Shown: piece after piece, positions 1 to 6,929 of the stretch
Layout of the letters: each line of letters opens with the position of its first letter
Numbering within the stretch: the stretch's first letter is position 1
From: Chthoniobacter flavus
GTDB lineage: Bacteria; Verrucomicrobiota; Verrucomicrobiia; Chthoniobacterales; DYNR01
Assembly: GCA_020720945.1 (NCBI GenBank)
Contig: DYNR01000047.1
Location: forward strand, 1 to 12,733
Length of the DNA: 12,733 nt
Direction of reading: 5' to 3'
Program-made: the position numbers and the translations under genes
The notes under the pieces: generated by a model
Database searches by the model: none
Seen by the model: only the letters and a program-made list of their open reading frames with translations
Told to the model about the DNA's origin: nothing

Positions 1-201
1 TTCGGATTGGTAGCGAAAGGAATGGACATTGGAGCCTCCCATTTGCATTTGCGGCGGGTTCTCGTTTTCTGCTACCGTTGCAGTAGCGGAGGAAGTGTCC
101 AAAAGGCAAAAGATGCTAAGCGTAAGAGTAAAAAAACAGATTGTTTTTTTGGATAGATTGGAAAGGGACAAGAGCATGATTTTACTTTTTTGGGAATCCA
201 T
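1..201 (-). CDS. Secreted protein of unknown function, N-terminal part only (runs off the left edge)
   Basis: On the minus strand an open frame starts at the ATG complementary to 199-201 and stays open for all 67 codons to position 1, so the gene is cut by the window edge. It begins MDSQKSKIMLLSLSNLSKK, followed by a hydrophobic stretch (about residues 21-35, rich in F, T, L, I) and then DTSSATATVAENEN. This looks like a long signal peptide with a basic n-region and a probable cleavage near SATA. The visible mature part is hydrophilic and rich in Met and Gln. It lies 33 bases downstream of the Cys-rich gene at 235-504 on the same strand, so the two probably form an operon. In module B the same position is held by the 352-residue secreted protein (5736-6794); positional equivalence is seen, sequence homology is not established. 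No function can be assigned. Confidence 0.6.
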   Translation of the reverse strand, partial: MDSQKSKIMLLSLSNLSKKTICFFTLTLSIFCLLDTSSATATVAENENPPQMQMGGSNVHSFRYQSE

Positions 202-234
202 AATGCAAATGGGAGGAGTTTCCGACTCTATGTT

Positions 235-504
235 CTATTGTTTTACCGCCGGGGATTCAACAACTCCCAAAGGTCCTCCACACCCCACTGCCGGAGTGCC
301 TTCTGCCAGATCACAGCGAGTTCCACACTTATTAACTTTGTCTGGCACCCATCCACCATCTTTTTGACCACTTCCTATGGAAGGCTCTAGCGCACGACAG
401 GATGCATTATCTACGCATTCCCCTTTTGCATATTGGCCTTTTCCAGAAAAGGCCAAGCCCGAAGAGATTTGGATTACAGCGAGGATTAAAAACGCTTTTT
501 TCAT
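235..504 (-). CDS. Small Cys-rich secreted protein (89 aa)
   Basis: This short minus-strand frame begins MKKAFLILAVIQISSGLAFS, a compact and typical signal peptide with two Lys, a hydrophobic core and likely cleavage after about residue 20. The mature part is about 69 residues, rich in Gly and Pro, with five Cys in the contexts GECVD, ASCRA, NKCGTRC and VGCGGP. A small exported protein of this kind is probably held by disulfides. No clear Shine-Dalgarno site is visible. It starts 26 bases from the 23-bp tandem repeat and is divergent from the hydrolase gene at 590. Its equivalent in module B is the 127-residue protein at 6930-7313, which also has a signal peptide, a CGTR motif and a CG-x-P motif near the C-terminus. 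The two are probably fast-diverging homologues. Function is unknown; possibilities include an envelope structural peptide or an effector. Confidence 0.6.
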   Translation of the reverse strand: MKKAFLILAVIQISSGLAFSGKGQYAKGECVDNASCRALEPSIGSGQKDGGWVPDKVNKCGTRCDLAEGTPAVGCGGPLGVVESPAVKQ

Positions 505-530
505 GATTTGCTATTTTTCTTTGTTTTCTT

Positions 531-576
531 GTTGACTAGTTTCTGAGGAAGGGGTTGACTAGTTTCTGAGGATTCA
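531..576. repeat. 23-bp tandem repeat, two units, in the divergent intergenic region
   Basis: Two head-to-tail units start at 531 and 554. Each begins GTTGACTAGTTTCTGAGGA. The first ends AAGGG (531-553); the second changes at its 3' end into GATTCAG. The same unit occurs four times at 7342-7433 in the equivalent position of module B. Each unit holds a TTGACT box and an ACTAGT palindrome. The position, between a minus-strand secreted-protein gene and a plus-strand gene, suggests an operator or divergent promoter array whose copy number can change. Confidence 0.9.
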
Positions 577-580
577 GAAA
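563..580 (+). promoter_or_regulatory. Perfect dyad next to the start codon of the 590 gene
   Basis: The end of the last 23-bp unit and its flank form a perfect inverted repeat: TTTCTGA, loop GGAT, TCAGAAA. It ends 9 bases before the ATG at 590. The identical dyad stands at 7420-7437 in module B. It could be a protein-binding site or, if transcribed, a small 5'-leader hairpin close to the ribosome entry site. No canonical Shine-Dalgarno site is present. Confidence 0.5.
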
Positions 581-589
581 GCACCCACG

Positions 590-2122
590 ATGATGCAATA
601 CCCAGAACCAGTCGGAAAGGCAAGAACTTTTTTTCGGAAAGCGAAAAAAGTTTTTCTTGGGATCTGTGGGTTGATTTTTTGTGGGGTTGGGTGGGGTGGA
701 ACGGTTTTTGCGGAGGGTGTTGTGGGGGGCGGGGAAGTGGTGGATTATCGGGTGCTTCCGGTGCGTGGGGAGAGGATCGACCGCGCGGAATTTCGGATGT
801 GGTTGCCGGAGGGAAGTGGTTCTTTGCGAGGGATTTGGGTTTTGCTGATGGGGACAAACCAGAGTGCGTTGGGTTTGGTGGACGAGCCGTTGTGGCGTGA
901 GTGGGCGACCCGGCAAGGGGTGGCGTTGGTGGGGGTGTATCTGCTCAATGAGAACGGGAATTATGATTGGCCCGAGACGGGGAGCGGGCGGGCGTTGGTG
1001 GATGCGTTGGAGTATTTTTCCGGGGTGACGGGGCGGGGAGAGCTGCGGGAGGTGCCGATCTATCTCGCCGGGTTTTCGCAAGGCGGGCAATTTGCGTATC
1101 ATTTTGCGCTATGGAATCCTGGGAGGGTGGGAGGTTTTGTGACTGTGAAGGGAGGGAAGCACCGGATGCCGGAAGGGTGCAAAAAGAAAGAGGGGGACGA
1201 GGCGGAGGGGGCGGTGCCTGGGGTTTTGATTGCCGGGGAGGAGGATGCGGATTCCCGGAGGGAGAATTTGGAGCAAGTGGCGGAGGCTGGGGAGCGGATG
1301 GGGATGCCGTGGGTTTCTGTGGTCGAGCCGAAGACGGGGCATGAGCTAGGGCAATCTGCGCGGCTGATCGTTTCCTTTTTTGCGTGGCAGATGGGGGACT
1401 TGGGGAAAGGCGAGTGGGAGGGGCGGCTGGGGAAGTTTCGGGGAGGAAAAGCGATGGAGGCGATCCCTTGTCCGCCCATGGAAGAGACGGAGGTGGTAGA
1501 AATCTTGGTTCATCCGCAGAGTTCGGTCGATCTCGGGGAGGCTGATGTGCGGGAGCGGGAATGGGTAAATTTTGAGATTGATCTGATGCCCAAGGATGCG
1601 GGCGGAGCCGTGCAGGAGTGGGAGGTGGTGGCGGATCGCGAGGGAATCGATGGGAAGGTCGAGAAGGAGGGGGCGGGATGGAAATTGCGGGGGAGTGTGG
1701 AGGCTGGGCGGTTGCCGCTCGGGCTATTCAAGGGGCGGCTGCGGCTGTATCCGAGCATCGATGGGAAAGCTGTATCAGGAGGAGGTAGGGTCGAAGTGAC
1801 GCTGCGGGTAACGGGGGGAGTCCGGGCGGAGCCGGCCAGTCTTTTTGTTGGGGTTTTGCGGACTGGAGAGACGAAAGAGGGGAAGATCCGGCTTCTTTTG
1901 CGGCCAGAGGGTTGCGATGGGGAGCGGGGGACAGTGATGGGTGTGGAAGTGCCCGAGGGGGTGGAAGCCGGGGAGGGGCGCGAGATTGTGGGAGGGTGGG
2001 AGTTTCCTGTGCGGGTGGATGCGGGGCGGTTTCGTTCGGGAAGGATTTTGTGGAAAGTCAAGAGTGATCGGGAATGGGACATCGCCGTTCCCGTGATTGG
2101 AACCGTAAAGAAAGAAGAGTAA
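590..2122 (+). CDS. Secreted alpha/beta hydrolase with two C-terminal DUF1573-like beta domains (510 aa)
   Basis: The protein is predicted to be exported, by an N-terminal segment with a basic patch (TFFRKAKK, residues 13-20), a hydrophobic Gly-rich core and a likely cleavage after VFA (residue 41). Residues 80-268 form an alpha/beta hydrolase of esterase/peptidase type. The nucleophile elbow is GFSQGG with Ser163, the likely acid is Asp219 or Asp221 in GEEDADS, and the likely His is His251 in KTGHELG, so the triad appears intact. Residues about 300-408 and 410-508 are two beta-rich domains (A and B). They resemble the C-terminal part of the DUF1573-like protein at 4705-5745 and the N-terminal part of the 10408 protein; compare EPASLFVGVL here with KPPSLYLGVL there. 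The gene starts 9 bases after the dyad and ends 8 bases before the next gene, so co-transcription is likely. The substrate is unknown. Codons are strongly G-ending. Start 593 is an alternative. Confidence 0.85.
   Translation: MMQYPEPVGKARTFFRKAKKVFLGICGLIFCGVGWGGTVFAEGVVGGGEVVDYRVLPVRGERIDRAEFRMWLPEGSGSLRGIWVLLMGTNQSALGLVDEPLWREWATRQGVALVGVYLLNENGNYDWPETGSGRALVDALEYFSGVTGRGELREVPIYLAGFSQGGQFAYHFALWNPGRVGGFVTVKGGKHRMPEGCKKKEGDEAEGAVPGVLIAGEEDADSRRENLEQVAEAGERMGMPWVSVVEPKTGHELGQSARLIVSFFAWQMGDLGKGEWEGRLGKFRGGKAMEAIPCPPMEETEVVEILVHPQSSVDLGEADVREREWVNFEIDLMPKDAGGAVQEWEVVADREGIDGKVEKEGAGWKLRGSVEAGRLPLGLFKGRLRLYPSIDGKAVSGGGRVEVTLRVTGGVRAEPASLFVGVLRTGETKEGKIRLLLRPEGCDGERGTVMGVEVPEGVEAGEGREIVGGWEFPVRVDAGRFRSGRILWKVKSDREWDIAVPVIGTVKKEE
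622..657 (+). repeat. AT-rich hairpin within the signal-peptide coding region, conserved in both modules
   Basis: The arms AACTTTTTTTCG and CGAAAAAAGTT enclose a short GAAAG-like loop, and the 3' arm is followed by more T residues. The segment 620-654 is identical over 35 bases to 7478-7512. It encodes the basic n-region TFFRKAKKV, so coding constraint or recent duplication could explain the conservation. The stem followed by T residues also resembles an early attenuator. Confidence 0.45.
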
Positions 2123-2130
2123 AAATCAGG

Positions 2131-4062
2131 ATGAAAAAAGAAAATATATTTATTGGTGTGGGTGTTGGGATTTTTTTGGTTGTGTTGGGAGTGTGGTATT
2201 GCGGCGCAACCCTCACCCCGCCCCTCTCCCAATGGGAGAGGGAGAAAGAGGGGGGAAGTGGAAAGCAAGATAAGATTCCCGATGTGGTGGTGGAGGGGAG
2301 CAATCTCAGCCAGCAGACCCAGTATCGGCAACGCGACATTGTGGCGGAGGAAGATATGGGGAGAGGGCTAGAAGTTGTGGGGGCGGGGGCAGGGAGCGGA
2401 GTTGCGGTTGCCAGTGGTGCAAAAAAAGAAACGGTGGAGACGGGAATAGTATTTGATCCAGAGTTTAAGATGGAGCATCCCGAATTCTCTGGGAAAGTTG
2501 CGACTTATGATTTCGAGGTTGCCAGCAAGCTTTACGGGAACCCGAAGATACGGGTGCGGTATTCGATTGCGTTGGACGAGAGCGGCAAGCCCTTTCCCGA
2601 ATCCAACCAAGTGATTTTTTTTGCACCTCACCCCAATGAAGATTTTGAGAAGAGTTTCAAATCCAATCCGGGTTGGACCAAGTGGTGGGGGTATACTTTT
2701 TTTACCGTAGAGATTCGGACGGAGGACGAGGTATTTCGGGATCGGAGCCGGTGTTATTACTATGCGGAGTCTGGGGTGCATGAAGCGATTTTGGAAGCGC
2801 ACCGCCAGATTTTAGCGCGGCATGGGTTAAAGAAAGAGCCATTTTTCGTTGTGGGGTATTCGGGAGGCGGGTGTCTGGCGACCAGTCTCGGGTTGTATAA
2901 TGATCGGTCCATTTGTGCCGTTATTGTCGATGGGGTGCCCACTTTGGATATGCCTACGAAGAAATCCAACATCCCGTGGATGCTGATTTTTGGGAGAGGG
3001 GAAGGCAATGCGGATTTGATGCAGCAATTTGCCGGAGTTTTAAGGGGGAAAGGAACGCCCGTGATCGAAGCCATGAGCACGCCTAATTTTTGGGGGAACC
3101 GGATGGCGGGAGGGTATGCTCATGGCGGAGGGGTGATGGGGAAACCGTTGATGGAAGCCTATGTGCGGGGGATCATTGCGTTGCGGGAAGAGAACGGAAA
3201 GGTCCGGCCCTACCGGGAGTGGCCCTTCGTGACGGGCGAAACCCTCGGGAGTCCCATTTACGAAAACACGCCGGAGATGCGGGCAGAGATTCCTGACGGG
3301 CAGAGGATTTATCTGCCATCGAAAGAATTTGCTTCGGTGTGGAGCCAGCTCACGCCGAGGGCGCGCGAGATTTGCATTGAAGGGGCGACTCCGAATATCC
3401 GGTTGAAAGGGATTTTTCCGAGTGAGGGGAGGAGGAAGGGGGTCGTGCTTTTGCGGAGAGAATACGACCATCTGACCCTGCGCGATCTGGTCGAGGATGC
3501 GCATTATCTGGCGTTTCAGCGGATGGTAGTTTTGTATTGGCGACCCAGCGTTTACGGGAAAAAATTGACGGAAAAGGAAGAGGCGGAGTTTGTGGACACG
3601 GCGTTGATGCCGTGGGTGCGGGAGCAAGAAGAGTTGGAAGGGTTGCCGGTGTATTACTTGGGCTACTACGATCGTGGGCATGGGGTGTTGCGGGAGCTTG
3701 CGGCGATGGGGGGAGGGACGAAGTTTCAAAAGGCGGCGTTGGTGGGAGTCTCTCCGATGATGGGGGAGGAGGAGTGGGTCAGTGGCTTTGCGGCAGAGAA
3801 TGTTTTGGAGAGTCCGGGGGAGGATGGGGCGGGCAAGGGAAAAAAGAAAGTGCGCCCGCAGATCAAGGTCGTTTATTATGAGAAAGACGAGGCGCATTGT
3901 CCGGTGGCGGTGTTGGAAGCACTGAAAGGGCAGGTGGCAAAGAATCCGCTCTGGGAGGTGGGGGAGGCGACGGTCCGGGATGGGGAGCTTACGAGGCTGC
4001 CGCTGGCTTATACCAGTAAGGCAGAAGGTTTTTTTAAGACGACGGAGCGCAAGGGGAAATAG
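2131..4062 (+). CDS. Membrane-anchored tandem alpha/beta hydrolase protein, second domain degenerate (643 aa)
   Basis: The start ATG at 2131 is chosen because the paralogue at 7722 begins the same way (MKKE, then IGVGVGIFLVVLGVWY). Residues 7-23 form one membrane helix after a short basic tail, so this is a signal anchor with the bulk outside the cytoplasm. Residues 25-120 are a low-complexity linker, part of it made by a REP-like palindrome. Domain 1 (about 125-355) has the elbow GYSGGG with Ser244, a candidate acid Asp294 or Glu291, and a candidate His331 in YAHGGG. Domain 2 (about 385-640) keeps the fold pattern (KGVVLLRREYDH, LPVYYLGYYDRG) but has Tyr513 where the nucleophile Ser would be. 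The gene follows the 590 gene by 8 bases and precedes the rhodanese-like gene by 4, which indicates an operon. The substrate is unknown; an envelope esterase or depolymerase acting on glycan or peptide is plausible. Confidence 0.8.
   Translation: MKKENIFIGVGVGIFLVVLGVWYCGATLTPPLSQWEREKEGGSGKQDKIPDVVVEGSNLSQQTQYRQRDIVAEEDMGRGLEVVGAGAGSGVAVASGAKKETVETGIVFDPEFKMEHPEFSGKVATYDFEVASKLYGNPKIRVRYSIALDESGKPFPESNQVIFFAPHPNEDFEKSFKSNPGWTKWWGYTFFTVEIRTEDEVFRDRSRCYYYAESGVHEAILEAHRQILARHGLKKEPFFVVGYSGGGCLATSLGLYNDRSICAVIVDGVPTLDMPTKKSNIPWMLIFGRGEGNADLMQQFAGVLRGKGTPVIEAMSTPNFWGNRMAGGYAHGGGVMGKPLMEAYVRGIIALREENGKVRPYREWPFVTGETLGSPIYENTPEMRAEIPDGQRIYLPSKEFASVWSQLTPRAREICIEGATPNIRLKGIFPSEGRRKGVVLLRREYDHLTLRDLVEDAHYLAFQRMVVLYWRPSVYGKKLTEKEEAEFVDTALMPWVREQEELEGLPVYYLGYYDRGHGVLRELAAMGGGTKFQKAALVGVSPMMGEEEWVSGFAAENVLESPGEDGAGKGKKKVRPQIKVVYYEKDEAHCPVAVLEALKGQVAKNPLWEVGEATVRDGELTRLPLAYTSKAEGFFKTTERKGK
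2211..2251. repeat. REP-like palindromic element inside a coding region
   Basis: CCCTCTCCC at 2222-2230 and GGGAGAGGG at 2234-2242 form a perfect 9-bp hairpin with an AAT loop. It is preceded by CCTCACCCC and followed by GAAAGAGGGGGG. This matches the general design of widely dispersed bacterial REP-type repeats. It lies in frame and encodes LTPPLSQWEREKEG in the linker just after the membrane helix of the 2131 protein. Confidence 0.7.
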
Positions 4063-4066
4063 CGTG

Positions 4067-4492
4067 ATGAAGATGAATTTTTTAGGTTTGGTGAGGAAAA
4101 AAGAGGAGTTGATGGTTCGGCTATGCGGGTTGTGTGCGGTGGCGGTCGTGCCTGCGTGGGTGAGTGCGCGGGAGCATCCAGAGGGGTGGCTGGTGTATGC
4201 GGGGGAGGCGCGTGAGGGGGAGATTGGGGCGGGGGCATTGCGGGCGGTTGATGTTGCGCGGGTGATCGGGGTGAGTGTCGGAGGTAGGAAAGGGAGTTTG
4301 CCGGAGGGGATTCCGTGGGAAGAGGGGCGGGAGGAAGAGGCGATGGAGCGATTTTTTGGGAGGTGGGAAGAGGGGAAGATCGTGGTGGTCGAGGGGAGGC
4401 GGGGAGATGCGGGGGCGTATCGTGTTGCCGAGAAGTTGCGGGAGTTGGGGGTGGTGCCGGTCTATGTGATAGCGGAGGGGGGAGGGAAGTGA
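4067..4492 (+). CDS. Exported rhodanese-like protein lacking the active-site cysteine (141 aa)
   Basis: The ATG at 4067 has AGGGG at 4052-4056 upstream and follows the previous stop by 4 bases. An internal ATG at 4112 (MVRLCGLCAVAVVPAWVSA) would give a more compact signal peptide; cleavage after VSA is likely either way. Residues about 58-138 follow the rhodanese pattern: ARVIGVSVGG resembles the first strand and loop (usually VIDVR), SLPEGIPW resembles GHIPGAINIP, and KIVVVEGRRGDA plus AYRVAEKLRELG plus VYVIAEGG resemble the active-site loop, helix and final strand. Where rhodaneses have Cys (YC-x-SG), this protein has Glu109. It therefore cannot do normal sulfur transfer and may be a binding module. 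The call rests on pattern only. MauE-like, DUF1573-like and rhodanese-like proteins in one locus fit a periplasmic redox or sulfur theme (inference). Confidence 0.55.
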   Translation: MKMNFLGLVRKKEELMVRLCGLCAVAVVPAWVSAREHPEGWLVYAGEAREGEIGAGALRAVDVARVIGVSVGGRKGSLPEGIPWEEGREEEAMERFFGRWEEGKIVVVEGRRGDAGAYRVAEKLRELGVVPVYVIAEGGGK

Positions 4493-4522
4493 GAATTTAG
4501 AAGTAGGAAGGAAGAAAAAAGG

Positions 4523-4558
4523 TTTAACCGCAGATGTGCGCAGATGAATGCAGATGGG
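4523..4558. repeat. 10-bp periodic intergenic repeat (GCAGATG type)
   Basis: After TTTAAC come three imperfect 10-bp units, CGCAGATGTG, CGCAGATGAA and TGCAGATGGG. A related element (AACCACGGATGG...) is at 9879-9909. Both lie in intergenic nests beside the same purine-rich repeat. This resembles intergenic dispersed repeats common in large Verrucomicrobiota-like genomes. No gene is seen here. Confidence 0.65.
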
Positions 4559-4560
4559 AT

Positions 4561-4598
4561 GGGGAGAGAAAGAGAGAAAAGTGGTAAGAGAAAAAGGG
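4561..4598. repeat. Dispersed purine-rich repeat, copy 1 of 3
   Basis: The core is GAGAGAAAGAGAGAAAA, then GTGGTAAGAGAAAAAGG. Near-identical copies are at 7581-7617 and 9770-9807. One strand is almost entirely purine. It lies between convergent genes here, in the remnant region of module B for copy 2, and between co-oriented genes for copy 3. The role is unknown. Confidence 0.8.
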
Positions 4599-4601
4599 GA
4601 C

Positions 4602-4680
4602 TCTCACGGAGACACAAAGGCACGGAGGGAGGAGATGGCGGATGGATTTTTCCTTTGCGGCTTCGTGGCTTCGTGTGAGA
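4602..4680. repeat. Imperfect inverted repeat with 8-bp periodicity between convergent genes
   Basis: The left arm (4602-4628) reads TCTCACGGAGACACAAAGG and continues CACGGAGG. The right arm (4652-4680), read on the other strand, is TCTCACACGAAG, CCACGAAG, CCGCAAAGG. Both arms are built from 8-bp units of the form YCACRRAG. It sits between the 3' ends of the 4492 plus-strand and 4705 minus-strand genes, where a bidirectional transcription barrier would be expected. There is no clear T-run, so a true intrinsic terminator is not shown. The rest of 4493-4704 holds no gene. Confidence 0.6.
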
Positions 4681-4704
4681 AATCAGGGGGGATGCAGGAG
4701 GGGG

Positions 4705-5745
4705 TTAGGGGGTTTTTACGAAGGCGATGAAGGGGATGGCGAGGGTTTCTTCCTTGCCGTTGATGCGGGTGCGGAGGAGGAAACGGCCGGATTGGTTTGC
4801 TTTGGCGGAGGAGGGATCAAAGGTGCAGAGGAGTTTGATTTCCGCGCCGGATTGGGATTCGGCGGTTGCGGTGGCAAAGTCCGGGTGGGAGGATTCGATG
4901 GAGAGGAGTTCGAGCGGGGTTCCGGTTTTGGAGCGGAGGAGGGCGGAGAGGGTTCGTTTTTCGGGGGAGGGCAGGACACCGAGGTAGAGGGAGGGAGGTT
5001 TGGATTCGACCGAGCCGAGGATTTGGGCAGAGACGGGGATCTCATACAGGTAATGGACGGGCGAGTTGTCCTTCATACATTGAATTTGCAATGCGCTGGA
5101 AAAGGAACCTCTCGGAAGAGCCGAGGGATCTAATGTTACCTCAAACTCATAGATGCCTTCGTGAGTATTGATTTGTTTGCAAGTCAGAGAAGGGCTTTTC
5201 GAAGAGACAGAAATGGCATCCCATGGCATTTTGGTATCCGTTCCTTTTCGCAAAGGCAACACGCAAGATGTAGGTGCAGCTACCTTAGAAAAATCGATTT
5301 TACTCACATCGCATTCGACTACAGTGACCACATCGACGGTAATAGGAACCTCCGTTGAAATTTGAACATTGTCGCAGGTCCATGCAAAGCCAGCATATAA
5401 ATTGAGAGTTCCTTTGCGTGAACTTGTGTCGATTTTGACATGCATCAAAGCTTTTTCTCCGGGGTTCAGAACCTTTTTATCAACGGTCGTCCAGACGCAA
5501 GAGCAAGAATTGAGATACCCGTAGATTTGAGCCGTTTGGTGAAGGGAGGTATTTTCCACTTCAAAAACAACCTCTTCAACAGTTCCTTGCGGAACCTCAT
5601 TGATTTGGAGTTCTGAGGGGGAAATTGAAATGATATTTTTCTCCGGGGTCGAAATGATATTCTTCGATGAGATTTGAAAGCAAAAGACGATGATTCCGAT
5701 GGCGCAGAGCCCCAAGAAGATTCCATAACGCAATTTTATTCGCAT
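4705..5745 (-). CDS. DUF1573-like envelope protein with A and B beta domains (346 aa)
   Basis: The N-terminus (RIKLRYG, then hydrophobic residues 8-24) is a signal anchor or signal peptide. Residues about 38-140 fit the DUF1573 pattern: NEVPQGTVEEVVFEVENTS, then NSCSCVWTTV with two Cys (81 and 83), then LNPGEKALMHVKIDTSSRKG. This family is found in exported proteins of Bacteroidota and PVC bacteria and its function is poorly known. Residues about 141-245 (domain A) and 246-346 (domain B, from VESKPPSLYLGVL) resemble parts of the 590 and 10408 proteins. The first 10 bases overlap the end of the upstream gene, which suggests translational coupling. Composition changes inside the gene: from about residue 235 to the end the codons become strongly C-ending (G-rich plus strand), while the first two thirds are AT-richer. 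That suggests a recombinant gene. Confidence 0.75.
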   Translation of the reverse strand: MRIKLRYGIFLGLCAIGIIVFCFQISSKNIISTPEKNIISISPSELQINEVPQGTVEEVVFEVENTSLHQTAQIYGYLNSCSCVWTTVDKKVLNPGEKALMHVKIDTSSRKGTLNLYAGFAWTCDNVQISTEVPITVDVVTVVECDVSKIDFSKVAAPTSCVLPLRKGTDTKMPWDAISVSSKSPSLTCKQINTHEGIYEFEVTLDPSALPRGSFSSALQIQCMKDNSPVHYLYEIPVSAQILGSVESKPPSLYLGVLPSPEKRTLSALLRSKTGTPLELLSIESSHPDFATATAESQSGAEIKLLCTFDPSSAKANQSGRFLLRTRINGKEETLAIPFIAFVKTP

Positions 5746-6794
5746 GGGATTGGGATGTAGGTGTGATGATCTAAATCGTGGATGCCGCCGAATGTGCTAG
5801 GGTCAAGATAGACGGACTCTTCGGAGAGGTTGTTAAATTTAATATTATCAATCAATAAAATCTGCTCTATTGTATTGTCACATTTCATTTCAGAAAGTTG
5901 TTTTCGAATTTGTTGCAAAGTTGAGGCACGAAATTCTTCTCGAGTAACTCCGTCAGGTAGGGGGAGGAGATCCAATTGTCCGCTTTCTTCTAGGTATTGT
6001 AGCGTTTCTTCCACGGCGATAGTCATAGTTACACCAGCAGGTTGGACAAAACTCTTAAGCTCATATTCTTTTGCATACAGGATAGGGAGGGAAGAAGAGG
6101 AGGTTGGAGCGAAACCAAATTCCTTGATTTCATATTTTTTGGCGATGGTTCCATCTGGCAGTGTGGACTCCCAGCTTGCGGGAAAAAAGCGATTGGTTTT
6201 TGAAAGGGTCACATGGAAGCAGACGGTTTTACCGAGTTCGGGGTCATACCCATCCGTTACATCAAAAGAGAGATCGTTTGTTGCTGCATCCAGAGTGATA
6301 TTGCTGATTCTTTTTTCAAAGTCTGAAAGAATTGCATTGTCGTTTAGTGCGCTGAATGTGGGGTATGGGTGTTTTTTTGTGCTGATGAATTGCAGAAAAA
6401 TAAATGGATTTTTGTCTCCAAAATGCAAATTGTACGGGGGATAAGTGCTGATTTGGAGCTGATTGTTTCCAGAGGAAGCGTGTTGGTAGCACCGTCCATC
6501 GAATGCTAATTTGTTGAAGGAATACTTTTGGGAGGTTTTAAGACTTTTTTCTCCTAGGAAATTTCCATTTGCAAGCTCTTTCCACTCCAGCTTTTCTATG
6601 TTGCCTACGGCATCTTTTCTTTCGTTGGTACATTCGACCGATTCAATGTTTTTGCTGAGGTTTTGAATCAGGTTGCCTATTTTTTCGGGGGAGTATTCGG
6701 GAGGGGGGTCTGCTGCCAGACTTGCAAAAGAGGTCAGAGAGAGGAGGGTGAGAATCGCACTTGCGGCAGCGTTTTTCAAATTGTAAGATTGCAT
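5736..6794 (-). CDS. Secreted protein of unknown function (352 aa)
   Basis: The product begins MQSYNLKNAAASAILTLLSL and continues TSFASLAADPPPEYS. This is a typical signal peptide with likely cleavage after SLA (about residue 28). There is no lipobox or second membrane helix, so the protein is periplasmic or secreted. The mature part has about five Cys (VECTN, GRCYQ, TVCFH, EMKCD, IPCE) and alternating hydrophobic segments that could form a mainly beta fold. The opening pattern (EKIGNLIQNLSKNIESVECT) is mildly reminiscent of LolA-type periplasmic carriers, but this is weak. It overlaps the DUF1573-like gene by 10 bases, so the two are likely made together. No good Shine-Dalgarno site is visible. 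Codon use is AT-richer and unlike the plus-strand genes, which suggests a different origin. An opposite-strand frame exists but lacks a signal peptide or coding logic. Confidence 0.7.
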   Translation of the reverse strand: MQSYNLKNAAASAILTLLSLTSFASLAADPPPEYSPEKIGNLIQNLSKNIESVECTNERKDAVGNIEKLEWKELANGNFLGEKSLKTSQKYSFNKLAFDGRCYQHASSGNNQLQISTYPPYNLHFGDKNPFIFLQFISTKKHPYPTFSALNDNAILSDFEKRISNITLDAATNDLSFDVTDGYDPELGKTVCFHVTLSKTNRFFPASWESTLPDGTIAKKYEIKEFGFAPTSSSSLPILYAKEYELKSFVQPAGVTMTIAVEETLQYLEESGQLDLLPLPDGVTREEFRASTLQQIRKQLSEMKCDNTIEQILLIDNIKFNNLSEESVYLDPSTFGGIHDLDHHTYIPIPCE

Positions 6795-6830
6795 GGCTGG
6801 TGTTTGTCGTGATGGGAACTAACAATTATT

Positions 6831-6864
6831 CCCCCATCCTCACTGTTGGATTCGAGAATGGGGG
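6831..6864. repeat. Inverted repeat between two minus-strand genes
   Basis: CCCCCATCCTC (6831-6841) pairs with GAGAATGGGGG (6854-6864) at 10 of 11 positions around a 12-base loop. It lies in the 135-base gap between 6930 and 6794. Read on the minus strand it is followed by AATAATTGTTAG, not a clean T-run, so it is at most a weak terminator or partial-termination site between the Cys-rich gene and the two genes downstream. Confidence 0.4.
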
Positions 6865-6929
6865 GCAGTGCTAAAAAATTTCCATTTCCCTAAAGTTGTG
6901 GGAAATACTGCAAATAAATTTAATAAAAT

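Noticed and set aside
531..583. Sigma-70 promoters at each TTGACT box
   Set aside because: No TATAAT-like -10 box lies 16-18 bases downstream of any unit; at the last unit that place reads AAAGCA. The boxes may still be operator elements.
1510..2331. 273-codon minus-strand open frame
   Set aside because: It runs antisense across the end of one well-supported gene and the start of the next, including the REP-like palindrome.
3040..3897. 285-codon minus-strand open frame
   Set aside because: It is antisense to the second domain of the 2131 gene, has Arg/Pro/His-rich composition, and is explained by the lack of stops in C-rich DNA.
4548..5171. Several plus-strand frames of 60-163 codons across the convergent gap and the end of the 4705 gene
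   Set aside because: They run through intergenic repeats and antisense to the conserved domain B, with Gly/Arg-rich low-complexity products.
5830..6444. 204-codon plus-strand open frame inside the 5736 gene
   Set aside because: The minus-strand frame has a signal peptide, is longer and overlaps the next gene as in an operon; the plus frame has none of these.
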